Shown: positions 47,156 through 56,581, counted from the stretch's first letter. The stretch: 64,000 nucleotides of DNA from Blastococcus litoris (GCF_003075095.1 NZ_QCZF01000004.1:124001-188000); one strand, 5' to 3'. The notes: generated from the letters alone by a model not told the origin. Made by a program: numbers and translations.

Positions 47156-49075
47156 GTGAAGCAGTGGTCCCGCGTGGCTCGCGGACTCGTCCCGATCGCC
47201 GCCCTGCTGGCGCTGACCGCCGGCGTCCTGCCGGCCGCGTCCGCGGCACCGGCGTCGGTCCCGAGCGTCGGCGCCGTGCGCCACCTCGACCTCGACCTCG
47301 ACGTGAAGGGCGCGCTGCCGCTCGGGATGCTGCCCTCGGGTGTGGGCTTCACGTTCACGTCGGCGACGGCCTCCGGCACGTGCGTCACCGACCTGCTCAG
47401 CCACTGCGACGTGGACTGGACCGACGGCCGGGTCTCCGGCAGCGGGACCTCGCACCTCGACCTGCCGGCCGGCGTGTACACGATCACCCAGGACCCGGCC
47501 CGGGCGCTGCCCGGCGTGGCACCGAGGACCGGCCCCATCGCCACGGTCGACATCGGGGACCACTGGGTGAAGGCGGGCCGGATCAAGCTCTGGCCGAAGG
47601 TCGACCGGCTCACGGTCGAGAACCAGTCCCTGTACCGCCCCGCGGTCACCGCCCGCGTCGTCGACCAGGCGGGTAACGCCGTCCGCGGCGCGCGGTTCCA
47701 CCTGGGCGGCCCCGGCCTCCCGATGGCCGGCAGCGACGTGACCAACGGCAACGGCTACCTCACGATCCGGGCGCCGTTCAACCTGCCGATCTACCGGCCC
47801 GGGGCGTGGACGCTGACCCCGGTGGGCCTGCCGGACACCTACGACGGCAGCGCGCACACGGTGGAGATCACCGATGCGGGTGTGGGCGCTTCCGCACTCG
47901 ACCTCGGCACCGTGCGGCTGGCGGCGGCGCCGCCGCAGACGGGCACCGGCACGCTCCGCGTCCAGCCGGCCGGCGACGTGCCGCCGGGGCTCGACCTCTC
48001 CGGTGCCACGTTCTCGCTCGCCGGCGGTTCGACGTCAGCCACGTGCGTGACCGACGCAGCCGGGGTCTGCGCCGTCGAGGTGGTCCCTGCCGGCGGCAGC
48101 AGCACCCTCCCCGGGACGGGTGCCACACGGATCGCGCTGCCGGCCGGGACGTACTCGGTCGAGCAGACGTCCGCACCCACCGGCCTCGCCGTCGACGCGG
48201 ACGTCGAAGACCTGGTCCTCTGCACGTCGGCGGTGGCCGGGCGGTGCGCCGCCACGGTGGTCGCCGACGGTCGGTCCCTCTTCCACAGGTCGGTGAGCGC
48301 CGGCGTCAGCGGAGACGGCGCGGCGGTCGAGGGGATGGAGCTGACCCTGACCGGCCCCGGCTACCGGGTGCAGGTCGCCGGGGGAGCGGCGGGTGGGGTG
48401 ACCGCCCCCGCGGCCACGTGGCCGGGCTACCGGAGCGCGTCCGTGGCGACCGACGACGAGGGCGTCGCGTCGTGGGACGGCTGGTTCCTGCCCGGCACCT
48501 GGACCATCAGCGCCACCGGCGCGGAGGAGCCGCTCCTGGTCTTCCCGCTCGGGCCGCCGAGCGACGGAGCGCCGGCCGGACTGGTGATCCAGCTCCCCGC
48601 GACGCCCGTGCCGTCCACCCCGACGACGTCGGCCCCGCCCACCTCCGCGGCGCCCACGTCAGCGGCACCGACGTCCGCCGCGCCCAGCACTGCCACGGAG
48701 TCGAGCACGGCCGGGACCGCCGGGTCGGGTGCGGGCGCCGCCCCGGCCGCGGGTGCGCCCGGGACCACGGCGGCCACGGGCGGCCGTGCCGGTGGGGCGT
48801 CGCGCGCCGCCGGTGCGCCGGCTCCCTCCGCCGCGGCGTCACCGACCGCGGGTCCGTCGACCGCCGGGCGGACGACCGCGCCGTCCTCGACGCGCAGCCC
48901 GGCGGCCCAGGACGGGCCGCAGGTCTTCGTCGCGGCCGAGGAGCCGCGGCTCGAGACCGCCGGCGCCGCCGAGCCCTTCAACGGCGGCGTCGTCCTCGGC
49001 GTCGGCCTGCTGTTCGTCGCCGTCGTCGTCTCGGGCGTGATGCTGGTCCGTCGCCGCGTCGGCCGGCTGGGCTGA
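47156..49075 (+). CDS. Secreted, membrane-anchored surface protein with prealbumin-like repeats
   Basis: 639 residues. A signal peptide (1-33: basic start, hydrophobic core, AASA-A) precedes several beta-rich modules of the SpaA/prealbumin-like type (for example GVGFTFTSATASGTCVTDLL with YTITQDPARALPG, and ATFSLAGGSTSATCV with GTYSVEQTSAPTGLAV). A 120-residue Ser/Thr/Ala/Pro-rich stalk and a C-terminal helix (about 607-628) with an RRRVGRLG tail follow. A canonical LPxTG is not seen; the nearest is LETAG. Anchoring may be through the helix itself. GTG start with GGAG 5 bases away. Confidence 0.82.
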   Translation: MKQWSRVARGLVPIAALLALTAGVLPAASAAPASVPSVGAVRHLDLDLDVKGALPLGMLPSGVGFTFTSATASGTCVTDLLSHCDVDWTDGRVSGSGTSHLDLPAGVYTITQDPARALPGVAPRTGPIATVDIGDHWVKAGRIKLWPKVDRLTVENQSLYRPAVTARVVDQAGNAVRGARFHLGGPGLPMAGSDVTNGNGYLTIRAPFNLPIYRPGAWTLTPVGLPDTYDGSAHTVEITDAGVGASALDLGTVRLAAAPPQTGTGTLRVQPAGDVPPGLDLSGATFSLAGGSTSATCVTDAAGVCAVEVVPAGGSSTLPGTGATRIALPAGTYSVEQTSAPTGLAVDADVEDLVLCTSAVAGRCAATVVADGRSLFHRSVSAGVSGDGAAVEGMELTLTGPGYRVQVAGGAAGGVTAPAATWPGYRSASVATDDEGVASWDGWFLPGTWTISATGAEEPLLVFPLGPPSDGAPAGLVIQLPATPVPSTPTTSAPPTSAAPTSAAPTSAAPSTATESSTAGTAGSGAGAAPAAGAPGTTAATGGRAGGASRAAGAPAPSAAASPTAGPSTAGRTTAPSSTRSPAAQDGPQVFVAAEEPRLETAGAAEPFNGGVVLGVGLLFVAVVVSGVMLVRRRVGRLG

Positions 49076-49082
49076 CGTCGGT

Positions 49083-49114
49083 CCCCTCGTCGCGGGTCGA
49101 CCCGCGACGAGGGG
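49083..49114 (+). terminator. Perfect 32-bp palindrome terminator
   Basis: Two 16-bp halves (49083-49098 and 49099-49114) are exact reverse complements with no spacer, 7 bases after the stop of the surface protein gene. As RNA it forms a strong GC hairpin with a short loop. No U tract, typical of high-GC terminators. Confidence 0.8.
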
Positions 49115-49230
49115 GCCGGTCGCCCGGAGGGCGGCGCACGCACCCGGCCGCGGTTGCCCCGCGCAGTGACCTCCCTCACGCTGGCGGGAGTTCTCCACCC
49201 GACCGCGGGGGAGGCGCAGGGAGGTTCCGG

Positions 49231-50724
49231 GTGGACGTACAGCTTCTCCTCGCACTCGTGCTCGGCATCGCGACGATCGTCGTCCTCGTGCTGCGCACCC
49301 GCCTCGACGCGTTCGTGGCGCTCCTGATCGCCGCCCTGGTGACCGGTTTCGTGGCGGGCGCCCCGGCCGGGGAGATCATCACCTCGATCACGACGGGTTT
49401 CGGGAACACCCTCGCCTCGATCGGCATCGTCATCGGCCTCGGTGTCGCCATCGGCAAGATCCTCGAGGTCTCGGGTGCGGCCGACGCGCTGGCGCAGAAG
49501 TTCGTCAAGGTCCTCGGCGAGGGGCGTGAGCACTGGGCCATGGCCGGGACCGGCGCGGTCGTCTCCATCCCGGTCTTCTGCGACTCCGGCTACGTGATCA
49601 TGAATCCGCTGGCCCGGTCCATCGCCCGGCGGCTCCGGGGCCGCTACGTGACCCTGGCCCTGGCGCTGGGCTGCGGGATGACCCTGACCCACCACCTCGT
49701 CCCGCCGACCCCCGGGCCCCTGGGTGTCGCCGGGATCCTGGGTGCCGACCTGGGTGGCCTGATCCTCGCCGGACTCGTCTTCGCGGTCCTGCTGGTCCCG
49801 GTGGTCATCGGCTACGCCGCCTTCATCGGACCCAAGCTCGAGAGCGAGATCACCCCGCAGGTGCGGGAGGCGGTCTACCACGGCGTGCCGGCGAGCACGG
49901 GAGCCGCCCGGACGGGCACCGGCGGCGGCGCCGGCACCGGTGCCGACGACCTGGACGGCGGTGAGCCCCTGCGGGAGGAGCCACCCACCAGCGAGCTGGG
50001 GGAGCCCCCCGCCGGCGCGAAGCCGCACCGGGTCGGCTTCGGGCTGGCCGCCGTGCCGCTGTTCGTGCCCCTGCTGCTGATCGTGCTGAACACGGTCACG
50101 ACGGCGATCGACCGCAACGCCCAGGGAGTGCTGTCGCCGACGGACGAGTACACCCCCTCGGGGTTCGCCGCGATCATGGCCTTCCTCGGCAACCCCGTCG
50201 TCGCGCTGGTGATCGGCATCATCCTGGCCGTCTACCTGCTGCTGCCCCGCTGGACGCCGCGCAAGCGGGTCCACGGCTGGCTCGCCGATGCCGCCGCGTC
50301 GGCCGGTCTGATCATCCTGATCACCGGTGCCGGGGGTGCCCTCGGTCAGGTGCTGCGCGACACCGGCGTCGGGGACGAGCTGGCCGAGGCGGTGTCGAGC
50401 CTGTCGCTGCCCAGCGTGCTGGTGCCCTTCCTGATCGCGTCCCTGGTACGCATCGCCCAGGGTTCGGGCACCGTCGCGATGATCACGGCGGCGTCGGTGT
50501 CCGCTCCGCTGGTCGACGGACTGGGGCTCTCCGCGCTGCTCGCGGCGCTGGCCTGCTGCGCCGGTTCGATGGTCTTCAGCTACTTCAACGACTCCTACTT
50601 CTGGGTCGTCACCCGGTTCACCGGGCTCGAGGGGACGGCGGCCCTGCGCGGCTGGTCGGGCATCACCACGGCCGTCTGGCTGGCCTCGCTGCCGTTGCTG
50701 CTGATCGCCAGCCTGTTCCTCTGA
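49231..50724 (+). CDS. GntP-family sugar-acid permease
   Basis: 497 residues, about 12 membrane helices. GntP signatures: SIPVFCDSGYVIMNPLARSIAR, GMTLTHHLVPPTPGPLGVAGILG and a C-terminal CCAGSMVFSYFNDSYFWVVTRF. Transports gluconate-like sugar acids with H+. A 50-residue Gly/Pro/acidic insert (about 225-265) lies in the central loop. First gene of a three-gene operon with DUF1537 kinase and PdxA2, so the likely cargo is a four-carbon acid such as threonate or erythronate. GTG start behind GGGAGG. Confidence 0.9.
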   Translation: MDVQLLLALVLGIATIVVLVLRTRLDAFVALLIAALVTGFVAGAPAGEIITSITTGFGNTLASIGIVIGLGVAIGKILEVSGAADALAQKFVKVLGEGREHWAMAGTGAVVSIPVFCDSGYVIMNPLARSIARRLRGRYVTLALALGCGMTLTHHLVPPTPGPLGVAGILGADLGGLILAGLVFAVLLVPVVIGYAAFIGPKLESEITPQVREAVYHGVPASTGAARTGTGGGAGTGADDLDGGEPLREEPPTSELGEPPAGAKPHRVGFGLAAVPLFVPLLLIVLNTVTTAIDRNAQGVLSPTDEYTPSGFAAIMAFLGNPVVALVIGIILAVYLLLPRWTPRKRVHGWLADAAASAGLIILITGAGGALGQVLRDTGVGDELAEAVSSLSLPSVLVPFLIASLVRIAQGSGTVAMITAASVSAPLVDGLGLSALLAALACCAGSMVFSYFNDSYFWVVTRFTGLEGTAALRGWSGITTAVWLASLPLLLIASLFL

Positions 50725-50751
50725 TCCGGCACCGCGACGTGGAGCCGGCCG

Positions 50752-52077
50752 ATGGCTGACGTGCTCGTCGTCGCCGACGACCTGACCGGGGCGAACGCCA
50801 CGGCCGCAGGGTTCGCCGGCGCCGGGCTCCGGGCGGCGACGGCGAGCGTCGCCTCCGGGGTCGACGCCATCAGCGGGATGGTGTCCCGCTTCGACGTGGT
50901 GGTCGCCACGACGGACAGCCGGCACATCGCGCCCGCCACCGCCGCGGCGATGGTCCGTTCCGCCGTGCGGGAGGGCTGGCCCGCCCGCCTGGTCTGCAAT
51001 CGGATCGACACCACGCTGCGCGGCAACATCGGGGCGACCACCGAAGCCGTGGTCGCCGAGGTGCACGCCCTCACGGGCGCGCGGGTGGTGGCGCTCTGCG
51101 CCCCGGCGCACCCAACGGCTGGGCGCCACACGATCGGTGGGACCCAGCTCCTCGACGGACGGCGGCTCGAGGAGACGGAGGTGGCCCGGGACGCGCGCAG
51201 CCCGATGCGGACCTCGGACGTCGTCGAGATCCTGCACCAGCAGACCGACCTGCCCACCCACGTGCTGCCGATCGCGGTGGTGACCGGTCGCCGGGAGGAG
51301 CTCGTGGTCGCTATCAGGTCCGCCCTCGACGCCGGCGCCGCCGTGCTCGTCGCCGACGCCACGACCGAGGAGCACCTCCAGCGGATCGCGGACGCCGCGG
51401 TGGCGGCGTCCGAGGGCACCGGCCTGGTCTGGGTGACCAGCGATCCGGGACCGGGGTCGGTGGCCATGGCACAGGCGCTGGGTCTGCACCCTGCGACGCG
51501 CGGCGAGCCGCTGCTCGTCGTGTCCGGTTCGGCGACCGAGCTCACCCGCAAGCAGCTGCAGCAGCTCGTCGCGGAGCGGGGGGCCACGGTGCACCGGGTG
51601 CCGTGCCTGCCAGACAGCGCCGTGCCCGATCCCGAGGCGGCGACGGCGGTGCTCGACGCCGCTCTCGCCGCCGCCGACGCCGACGCGATCGTCGTCTTCG
51701 CCACGGTCCTGGAGGACGCGGACGTGCGGCCCACGTCGGCGCATGACGCCGACCTCATCCCACGCGAGCTGGCCGGCGCGGTGCGGCGGGCGCTGGACGG
51801 GCATGCCGTCGGCGGGCTGTTCACCACGGGCGGCGACGTCACCGCCGCCGTCCTGTCCGAGCTGGGGTCGCACGGGCTGGAGATCTCCGGGGAGATCGTC
51901 CCCCTCGCCGTGGCGGGCACCCTCGTCGGCGGCCCGTGGGACGGTCTGCACATCGCCACCAAGGGGGGCCTGGTCGGCGACGTGACGACGACCGTGGCCT
52001 GCCTCGACCACCTCCGGCAGGCCGTGCAGCTGGAGCGCCGCCATGTTGCCGCGGCCCGGTCCCGGGCATCCACCTGA
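50752..52077 (+). CDS. Four-carbon acid sugar kinase (DUF1537)
   Basis: 441 residues. N-terminal DUF1537 domain with VLVVADDLTGANATAAGF and CNRIDTTLRGNIG, and the C-terminal nucleotide-binding domain with VVSGSATELTRKQ, GGLFTTGGDVTAAV and GGPWDGLHIATKGGLVGD. Members phosphorylate D-threonate, L-threonate or D-erythronate at O4. Located between a GntP permease and PdxA2, the known partner set. Which acid is used cannot be told. Confidence 0.92.
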   Translation: MADVLVVADDLTGANATAAGFAGAGLRAATASVASGVDAISGMVSRFDVVVATTDSRHIAPATAAAMVRSAVREGWPARLVCNRIDTTLRGNIGATTEAVVAEVHALTGARVVALCAPAHPTAGRHTIGGTQLLDGRRLEETEVARDARSPMRTSDVVEILHQQTDLPTHVLPIAVVTGRREELVVAIRSALDAGAAVLVADATTEEHLQRIADAAVAASEGTGLVWVTSDPGPGSVAMAQALGLHPATRGEPLLVVSGSATELTRKQLQQLVAERGATVHRVPCLPDSAVPDPEAATAVLDAALAAADADAIVVFATVLEDADVRPTSAHDADLIPRELAGAVRRALDGHAVGGLFTTGGDVTAAVLSELGSHGLEISGEIVPLAVAGTLVGGPWDGLHIATKGGLVGDVTTTVACLDHLRQAVQLERRHVAAARSRAST

Positions 52078-52108
52078 CCGAGGCCCACCACCATCCAGGG
52101 AGACGGAC

Positions 52109-53146
52109 ATGACCAGGCACGTACTCGCACTGACCCTCGGTGATCCCGTGGGCATCGGCCCCGAGATCACGGCGCGGACGCTGGCCGAGCAGGCCGGCGC
52201 CGCCGACCACCACGGCGTCGCCGTCGGTGATGCGGCAGCCCTCCGACGCGGCGTCGAGGCCATGGGCCTGGACGTGGAGGTGCGCACCGTCGACGACTTC
52301 GGCGTCGAGCCCGCCGACGGGGTCATCGACATCGTCGACACCGGCGTGCTGGGGGACGACGTCCCCGAGTGGGGCAAGGTCGACGAGCGTGCCGGCCGGG
52401 CTGCGGTCGCCGCGATCGAGACCGCCACCCGCGCCGCCATGGACCGGGAGGTGGCCGGCATCGTCACCGGGCCGATCAACAAGGAGGCCATCTGGGCCGC
52501 GGGCTCGAAGCACCTGGGCCACACCGAGATGCTGGGCGAGCTGACCGGGGTCACCGAGCAGGACACCATGTTCGTCGTCCGCAATTCCGCGGCCGAGGGC
52601 CACCACCTGCGCATCTTCTTCACGACGCGCCACGTGTCCCTGCGCAAGGCCATCGACCAGCTGACCCAGGAGCGCATCCAGGACTCCATCCGCAAGGCGC
52701 ACACGGCGCTGCAGGTGTTCGGTGTGCAGAGCCCCCGGCTGGCCGTCGCCGCGCTGAACCCGCACGGGGGCGAGAACGGCAACTTCGGGGACGAGGAGAT
52801 CGTGCACATCGCGCCCGCCTGCGAGGCGGCGCGTGCCGAGGGCCTGGACGTCAGCGGCCCGGTCCCGGCCGACTCGGTGTTCCACCAGGGCCTGGTCGGC
52901 CGCTACGACGGAGTGCTGTCGCAGTACCACGACCAGGGCCACATCCCGGCGAAGACCTTCGACTTCGACGGCACGATCTCGGTCACCGTCGGCCTGCCCA
53001 TCCTGCGGACCTCGGTCGACCACGGCACCGCGTTCGACATCGCCGGCACCGGGAAGGCGGGGCACGGGACGATGCTGTCGGCCTACCTCGCGGCGGTGGA
53101 CTACGCGCCCTTCGTCGACAACATCCGCCGCACCTACGGGTCCTGA
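52109..53146 (+). CDS. pdxA2: PdxA2, 4-phospho-threonate dehydrogenase family
   Basis: 345 residues with the PdxA motif LTLGDPVGIGPEITART near the start, metal-binding His/Asp residues in SKHLGHTEML, LNPHGGENGNFG and VLSQYHDQGHIPAKTF, and the terminal TSVDHGTAFDIAGTGKA. In DUF1537 operons PdxA2 oxidises and decarboxylates the 4-phosphate product to dihydroxyacetone phosphate rather than making vitamin B6. The ATG (MTRHVLALT) has CAGGGAGAC upstream. Confidence 0.92.
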   Translation: MTRHVLALTLGDPVGIGPEITARTLAEQAGAADHHGVAVGDAAALRRGVEAMGLDVEVRTVDDFGVEPADGVIDIVDTGVLGDDVPEWGKVDERAGRAAVAAIETATRAAMDREVAGIVTGPINKEAIWAAGSKHLGHTEMLGELTGVTEQDTMFVVRNSAAEGHHLRIFFTTRHVSLRKAIDQLTQERIQDSIRKAHTALQVFGVQSPRLAVAALNPHGGENGNFGDEEIVHIAPACEAARAEGLDVSGPVPADSVFHQGLVGRYDGVLSQYHDQGHIPAKTFDFDGTISVTVGLPILRTSVDHGTAFDIAGTGKAGHGTMLSAYLAAVDYAPFVDNIRRTYGS

Positions 53147-53195
53147 GCCAGGGGCGGGCGTCCCTGGGCGGGGCGCGCCGCCGCACCCGGAGGTC

Positions 53196-54332
53196 TCAGC
53201 CCGGTGGCGGCTGACCGAGGTGGTGCAGGGCGATCTGCCGTCCCACGGCCGCCAGCAGGCTGCTCGCCTCGGTCATGCAGCGCCCCGTGTCGGGTTCGAG
53301 GTCGGTCAGCGGGTAGACCGCCTCGATCCCGGCCTCCCGCAGTTGCCCGGTCCCCAGCGTCGTCCGTCCGCAGACCGCGACCACGGAGGCGCCGGCGTCC
53401 CTCGCCAGCCGCGCGACCCCGACGGGCGCCTTGCCGTGCAGGGTCTGCTCGTCCAGGGAGCCCTCGCCGACGATCACGAGGTCGGCACCCGCGACGTGCG
53501 CCCCGAAGTCGAGCAGTTCGAGCATGAGGTCGATGCCCGGTCGGAGGGCGGCACCCAGTACCGCCATCGCGGCGAAACCGACACCGCCCGCGGCGCCCGC
53601 GCCGGCCGCCTCGCGCACGTCGTGGCCGGTTGCCTCCGCGATCCGATCGGCCAGTCGCGAGAGCCCGTCGTCCAGCAGATCGACGTGTCCCTGGTCGGCA
53701 CCCTTCTGGGGGCCGTACACCGCGGCCGCTCCCCGGGGCCCGGTCAACGGATTGTCGACGTCGCATGCCACCACGATCTCGGCCGCGGCGAGGCGAGGGT
53801 GCAGGAACCGGGTGTCGACCGTCGCCAGGTGGTGGAGGGCCCCGCCGCCCGGGCCGATCGCGCCGCCGTCCGCATCGAGGAGCCGGACGCCCAGGGCCTG
53901 CAGCATCCCGGCGCCGCCGTCGGTGCAGGCGCTGCCACCGATGCCCACGACGATCCGCCGGGCCCCGGCGTCCAGCGCCGCAGCGAGGACCTCGCCGGTG
54001 CCGCGACTGCTCGCCGTCAGCGGCTCTGGGCGCCCGGCCGGCAGCCGGGAGAGGCCCGACACGTCGGCCATCTCCACGACGGCGTCGGTGCCGCGCCGGC
54101 CGTAGGCGGTGCCGACCGGTTCACCCGTCGGCCCCGTGGCGGTGACCGGTACGCGCCGGAACCCGGCGGCGACCGCGGCGGCCAGCGTGCCGTCCCCGCC
54201 GTCGGCGACCGGCAGCGAGGTCACGTCGAGGTGGGGGATCTCCGCAGTGAGCCCACGGGTGACGGCCTCGGCGACCTCGGACGCGGAGAGGGAGCCCTTG
54301 AACTTGTCCGGAGCGACGAGGACCCGTGCCAT
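53196..54332 (-). CDS. Glycerate kinase (GlxK/GarK family)
   Basis: 378 residues: VLVAPDKFKGSLSASEVAEA at the N-terminus, VADGGDGTLAA, VGIGGSACTDGGAGMLQALG and VIVGEGSLDEQTLHGKAPVGVA, all signatures of the type-I glycerate kinase family. Phosphorylates D-glycerate to 2- or 3-phosphoglycerate. Convergent with the pdxA2 operon; on the same strand as, and 65 bp after, the cupin gene. Start ATG; the frame upstream has no good ribosome site. Confidence 0.93.
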   Translation of the reverse strand: MARVLVAPDKFKGSLSASEVAEAVTRGLTAEIPHLDVTSLPVADGGDGTLAAAVAAGFRRVPVTATGPTGEPVGTAYGRRGTDAVVEMADVSGLSRLPAGRPEPLTASSRGTGEVLAAALDAGARRIVVGIGGSACTDGGAGMLQALGVRLLDADGGAIGPGGGALHHLATVDTRFLHPRLAAAEIVVACDVDNPLTGPRGAAAVYGPQKGADQGHVDLLDDGLSRLADRIAEATGHDVREAAGAGAAGGVGFAAMAVLGAALRPGIDLMLELLDFGAHVAGADLVIVGEGSLDEQTLHGKAPVGVARLARDAGASVVAVCGRTTLGTGQLREAGIEAVYPLTDLEPDTGRCMTEASSLLAAVGRQIALHHLGQPPPG

Positions 54333-54397
54333 GCCGCGATCGTGCCAGGACTGCTGCTGCGTGACCCGGTCGACAGGGCGACCTGACGACACGTCGA

Positions 54398-54745
54398 TCA
54401 GTCGGCCAGGGGTGCCCGGTCCGGGACGGCGACGCTGAGCAGGACGACGCTGTCCTCGTCGGCGTGCAGGCTGTGCCGCCGGTCGGGGACGGGGCTGAAC
54501 TCGTGGGGGCCGACCTCGACGGTCCGGTCACCGGCCACCACGCGGACGCGGCCCTGCAGCACCAGCAGGCTGGCCGGGCCCGGGCTCTCGTGCTCGCCCA
54601 GCTCCGCGCCGGCCAGGAGGGCGATCAGCGTCTGCCGGAGGCCGTCCACCGGGTGCGGCAGCGTGCTGGCCGCCCGGTGTGCCGACCCTCGCGCGGCGCG
54701 GTCCAGCAGTTCGGCGGAGAGCTGGTGCACGTCCACGGTGCTCAT
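54398..54745 (-). CDS. Cupin-domain protein
   Basis: 115-residue single-domain beta-barrel. Motif 1 is partial (LLAGAELGEHESPGPASLLVLQG, one His) and motif 2 is PHEFSPVPDRRHSLHADED. Matches small cupins such as LuxR-associated or stress-response types. Metal ligands fit a degenerate site. Start ATG. In the same orientation as glycerate kinase and the quinone oxidoreductase; no function assigned. Confidence 0.85.
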   Translation of the reverse strand: MSTVDVHQLSAELLDRAARGSAHRAASTLPHPVDGLRQTLIALLAGAELGEHESPGPASLLVLQGRVRVVAGDRTVEVGPHEFSPVPDRRHSLHADEDSVVLLSVAVPDRAPLAD

Positions 54746-54767
54746 GCGCGCAGCCTAGGCACGCAGG

Positions 54768-55781
54768 TCACGCCGTGACATCGATGAGCACCTTGCCGAC
54801 CGCGCCGTCCTGCACCGCCTGGTGCGCCTGCGCGGTCCGGTCGAGCGGGAACACGTGCAGCGGCAGCCCGGCCTCACGCCCGACGCGGACGGCGCCGTCC
54901 AGCACCGCGGCGTCGACGTCCTCGACGCCGATCTCCTTGGCCCGGGCCGGCTCGGTGTAGACGAGCACGAACTGCCACCGGGCGTTGGGACCCATCTGCA
55001 GGCGCACGGGGACGGTCACCTCCGCCCCGCCGTCGTCGGCGTACATCGCGACGGCGCCGTGCATGCCGATGACCTGTGCGTCGACGCCGGCGTTGACCGC
55101 TGCCGACACCTCCACGATGGAGTCGACGCCCTTCGGGGCCACCTTCCGCACCTCGGCGACGACGTCCTGCTGCCTGTAGTCGACGACGTGGTCGGCGCCG
55201 GCCGCCGCGGCGAGCTGCGCCTTGGCCGCGCTGCTGACGGTGGCGATGACCGTGGCGTCGGCCCAGCGCGCCAGCTGGATGGCGGCGTTGCCCACAGCGC
55301 CTGCCCCGCCCTGCACGAGCACCACCCGGCCGGTCAGCGCGCCGGGGCCGAGGCGGTCGGGCAGCGACTCGGCCACGGTGAGGCAGCGGTGAGCGGTGAG
55401 GAACGGGATGCCGAGCGAGGCCCCGAGCTCGAAGGAGGGCTCGGCGCCCAGCAGCACGGTCTGCCGGGCCGGGACGACGGTGTACTCGGCGGCCGTGCCC
55501 CAGGGGCGCTGCCAGGCGGCTTCCCAGATCCAGACCCGTTCCCCGACGAGGACGGGGTCCACGCCCTGGCCGACCGCGTCGACGGTCCCGGCGCCGTCCT
55601 GGTTCGGCACCTGTCCCTCGGGTCCGGGCGGGGTCTTGCTGCGGGACTTCCAGTCGGTCGGGTTGACGCCGGAGAAGGCGATGCGGACCCGCACCTCCCC
55701 GGGACCGGGCTCGGGGACCGGGCGGTCGGTCAGCTGGAGGACGTCGGGACCACCGGGCTGGCTGTAGGAGACGGCGCGCAC
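54768..55781 (-). CDS. NADPH:quinone oxidoreductase / MDR-family
   Basis: 337 residues. MDR superfamily without zinc: N-terminal GroES-like domain with VRAVSYSQPGGPDVLQL and PGPGEVRVRIAFSGVNPTDW, and a Rossmann domain with VVLVQGGAGAVGNAAIQLARW. Reduces quinones or enones with NADPH. GTG start placed next to AAGGAGACC. It ends 22 bp from the cupin gene. Confidence 0.92.
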   Translation of the reverse strand: MRAVSYSQPGGPDVLQLTDRPVPEPGPGEVRVRIAFSGVNPTDWKSRSKTPPGPEGQVPNQDGAGTVDAVGQGVDPVLVGERVWIWEAAWQRPWGTAAEYTVVPARQTVLLGAEPSFELGASLGIPFLTAHRCLTVAESLPDRLGPGALTGRVVLVQGGAGAVGNAAIQLARWADATVIATVSSAAKAQLAAAAGADHVVDYRQQDVVAEVRKVAPKGVDSIVEVSAAVNAGVDAQVIGMHGAVAMYADDGGAEVTVPVRLQMGPNARWQFVLVYTEPARAKEIGVEDVDAAVLDGAVRVGREAGLPLHVFPLDRTAQAHQAVQDGAVGKVLIDVTA

Positions 55782-55818
55782 GGTCTCCTTCCTACCGCCG
55801 GGCGGCGAGGAGGGCGCG

Positions 55819-56136
55819 ATGAGTTCCGCGGCGAGGGCAGGTCCACCCCCCGTGACCACCTACCCCCAGCCGCTGGACGTCGTCTTCACCGCGCCGATCG
55901 AGAAGGACGGCGCCTTCGCCACCTTCGTCACGGTGCCCGGCTCGGCCGAGGCACTCGGCACCCGGCGGCCGGTGAAGGTGGGCGGGACGATCGACGGTCA
56001 CGAGTTCGCCGCCACGCTGATGCCCTCGGGCGCCGGACCGCACTGGCTGCCGCTCCGGGCGGCGCTCTGCACCGCGACGGGCAAGTCGCGGGCCGGTGAG
56101 CAGGTGACGGTCGAGCTCCGTCAGCGGTTCAGCTGA
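55819..56136 (+). CDS. DUF1905 protein
   Basis: 105 residues of the small all-beta DUF1905 family: LDVVFTAPIEKDGAFATFVTVP, RRPVKVGGTIDGHEF and GPHWLPLRAALCTATGKSRAGEQVTVEL. Family members are often fused to YdeI-like domains; function unknown. Start ATG at 55819 has GAGGAGGGC upstream; a later GTG (55852) is possible. Confidence 0.85.
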   Translation: MSSAARAGPPPVTTYPQPLDVVFTAPIEKDGAFATFVTVPGSAEALGTRRPVKVGGTIDGHEFAATLMPSGAGPHWLPLRAALCTATGKSRAGEQVTVELRQRFS

Positions 56137-56140
56137 GCGG

Positions 56141-56557
56141 TCAGCCGGCGGGCGCGTCGTCGTCCGTCGGCCACTCGGGCAGCGGCAGGCCGGCCAGCGC
56201 GAGCAGCTTCTCGACGGTCTCCTCCACCGACTCCTCGGCGGGCGGGGCGCCGTCCGGCGCGGCCAGCAGCCGGCGGACGTCGTCGGGGTCGACGTCCGTG
56301 CCGGTCGTCTGCTCCACCCAGCGGGCGAACCCCTCGGCCTCGGCGCGGGTGTCGACCGGCGGGGAGGCGTCCGGTTCCTCGAAGTAGATGCGCGGCTCGT
56401 AGCCGAGGAAGAACCGCCCGCCCGAGGCGTCGGCCGCGCGGTGGTCGATCGTCGCGATGCGGCTGTCGTGGACGTCGACGAGGAGGAAGGGCACCGCGGT
56501 CGGGCGTCCCGCCGTCCACCGCCCGTCGCTGTACGCGAGCCTGCCGGAGTACCCCAC
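56141..56557 (-). CDS. Hypothetical protein (138 aa)
   Basis: Acidic soluble protein from a GTG start. The first 65 residues look folded (MGYSGRLAYSDGRWTAGRP, IATIDHRAADASGGRFFLGY, IYFEEPDASPP), and the rest is a charged helical tail. No recognised family. It converges on DUF1905 with 4 bp between the stops and follows the HAD gene on the same strand by 24 bp, so it may be in one operon with it. Confidence 0.6.
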   Translation of the reverse strand: MGYSGRLAYSDGRWTAGRPTAVPFLLVDVHDSRIATIDHRAADASGGRFFLGYEPRIYFEEPDASPPVDTRAEAEGFARWVEQTTGTDVDPDDVRRLLAAPDGAPPAEESVEETVEKLLALAGLPLPEWPTDDDAPAG

Positions 56558-56581
56558 GGCCGGAGGCTAGCTGCCGGCCGG

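Noticed and set aside
48427-52809. 1,460-codon open frame on the minus strand
   Set aside because: It covers the surface protein, permease, kinase and PdxA2 in antisense, has no recognisable domain and shows the composition of a reverse-strand shadow.
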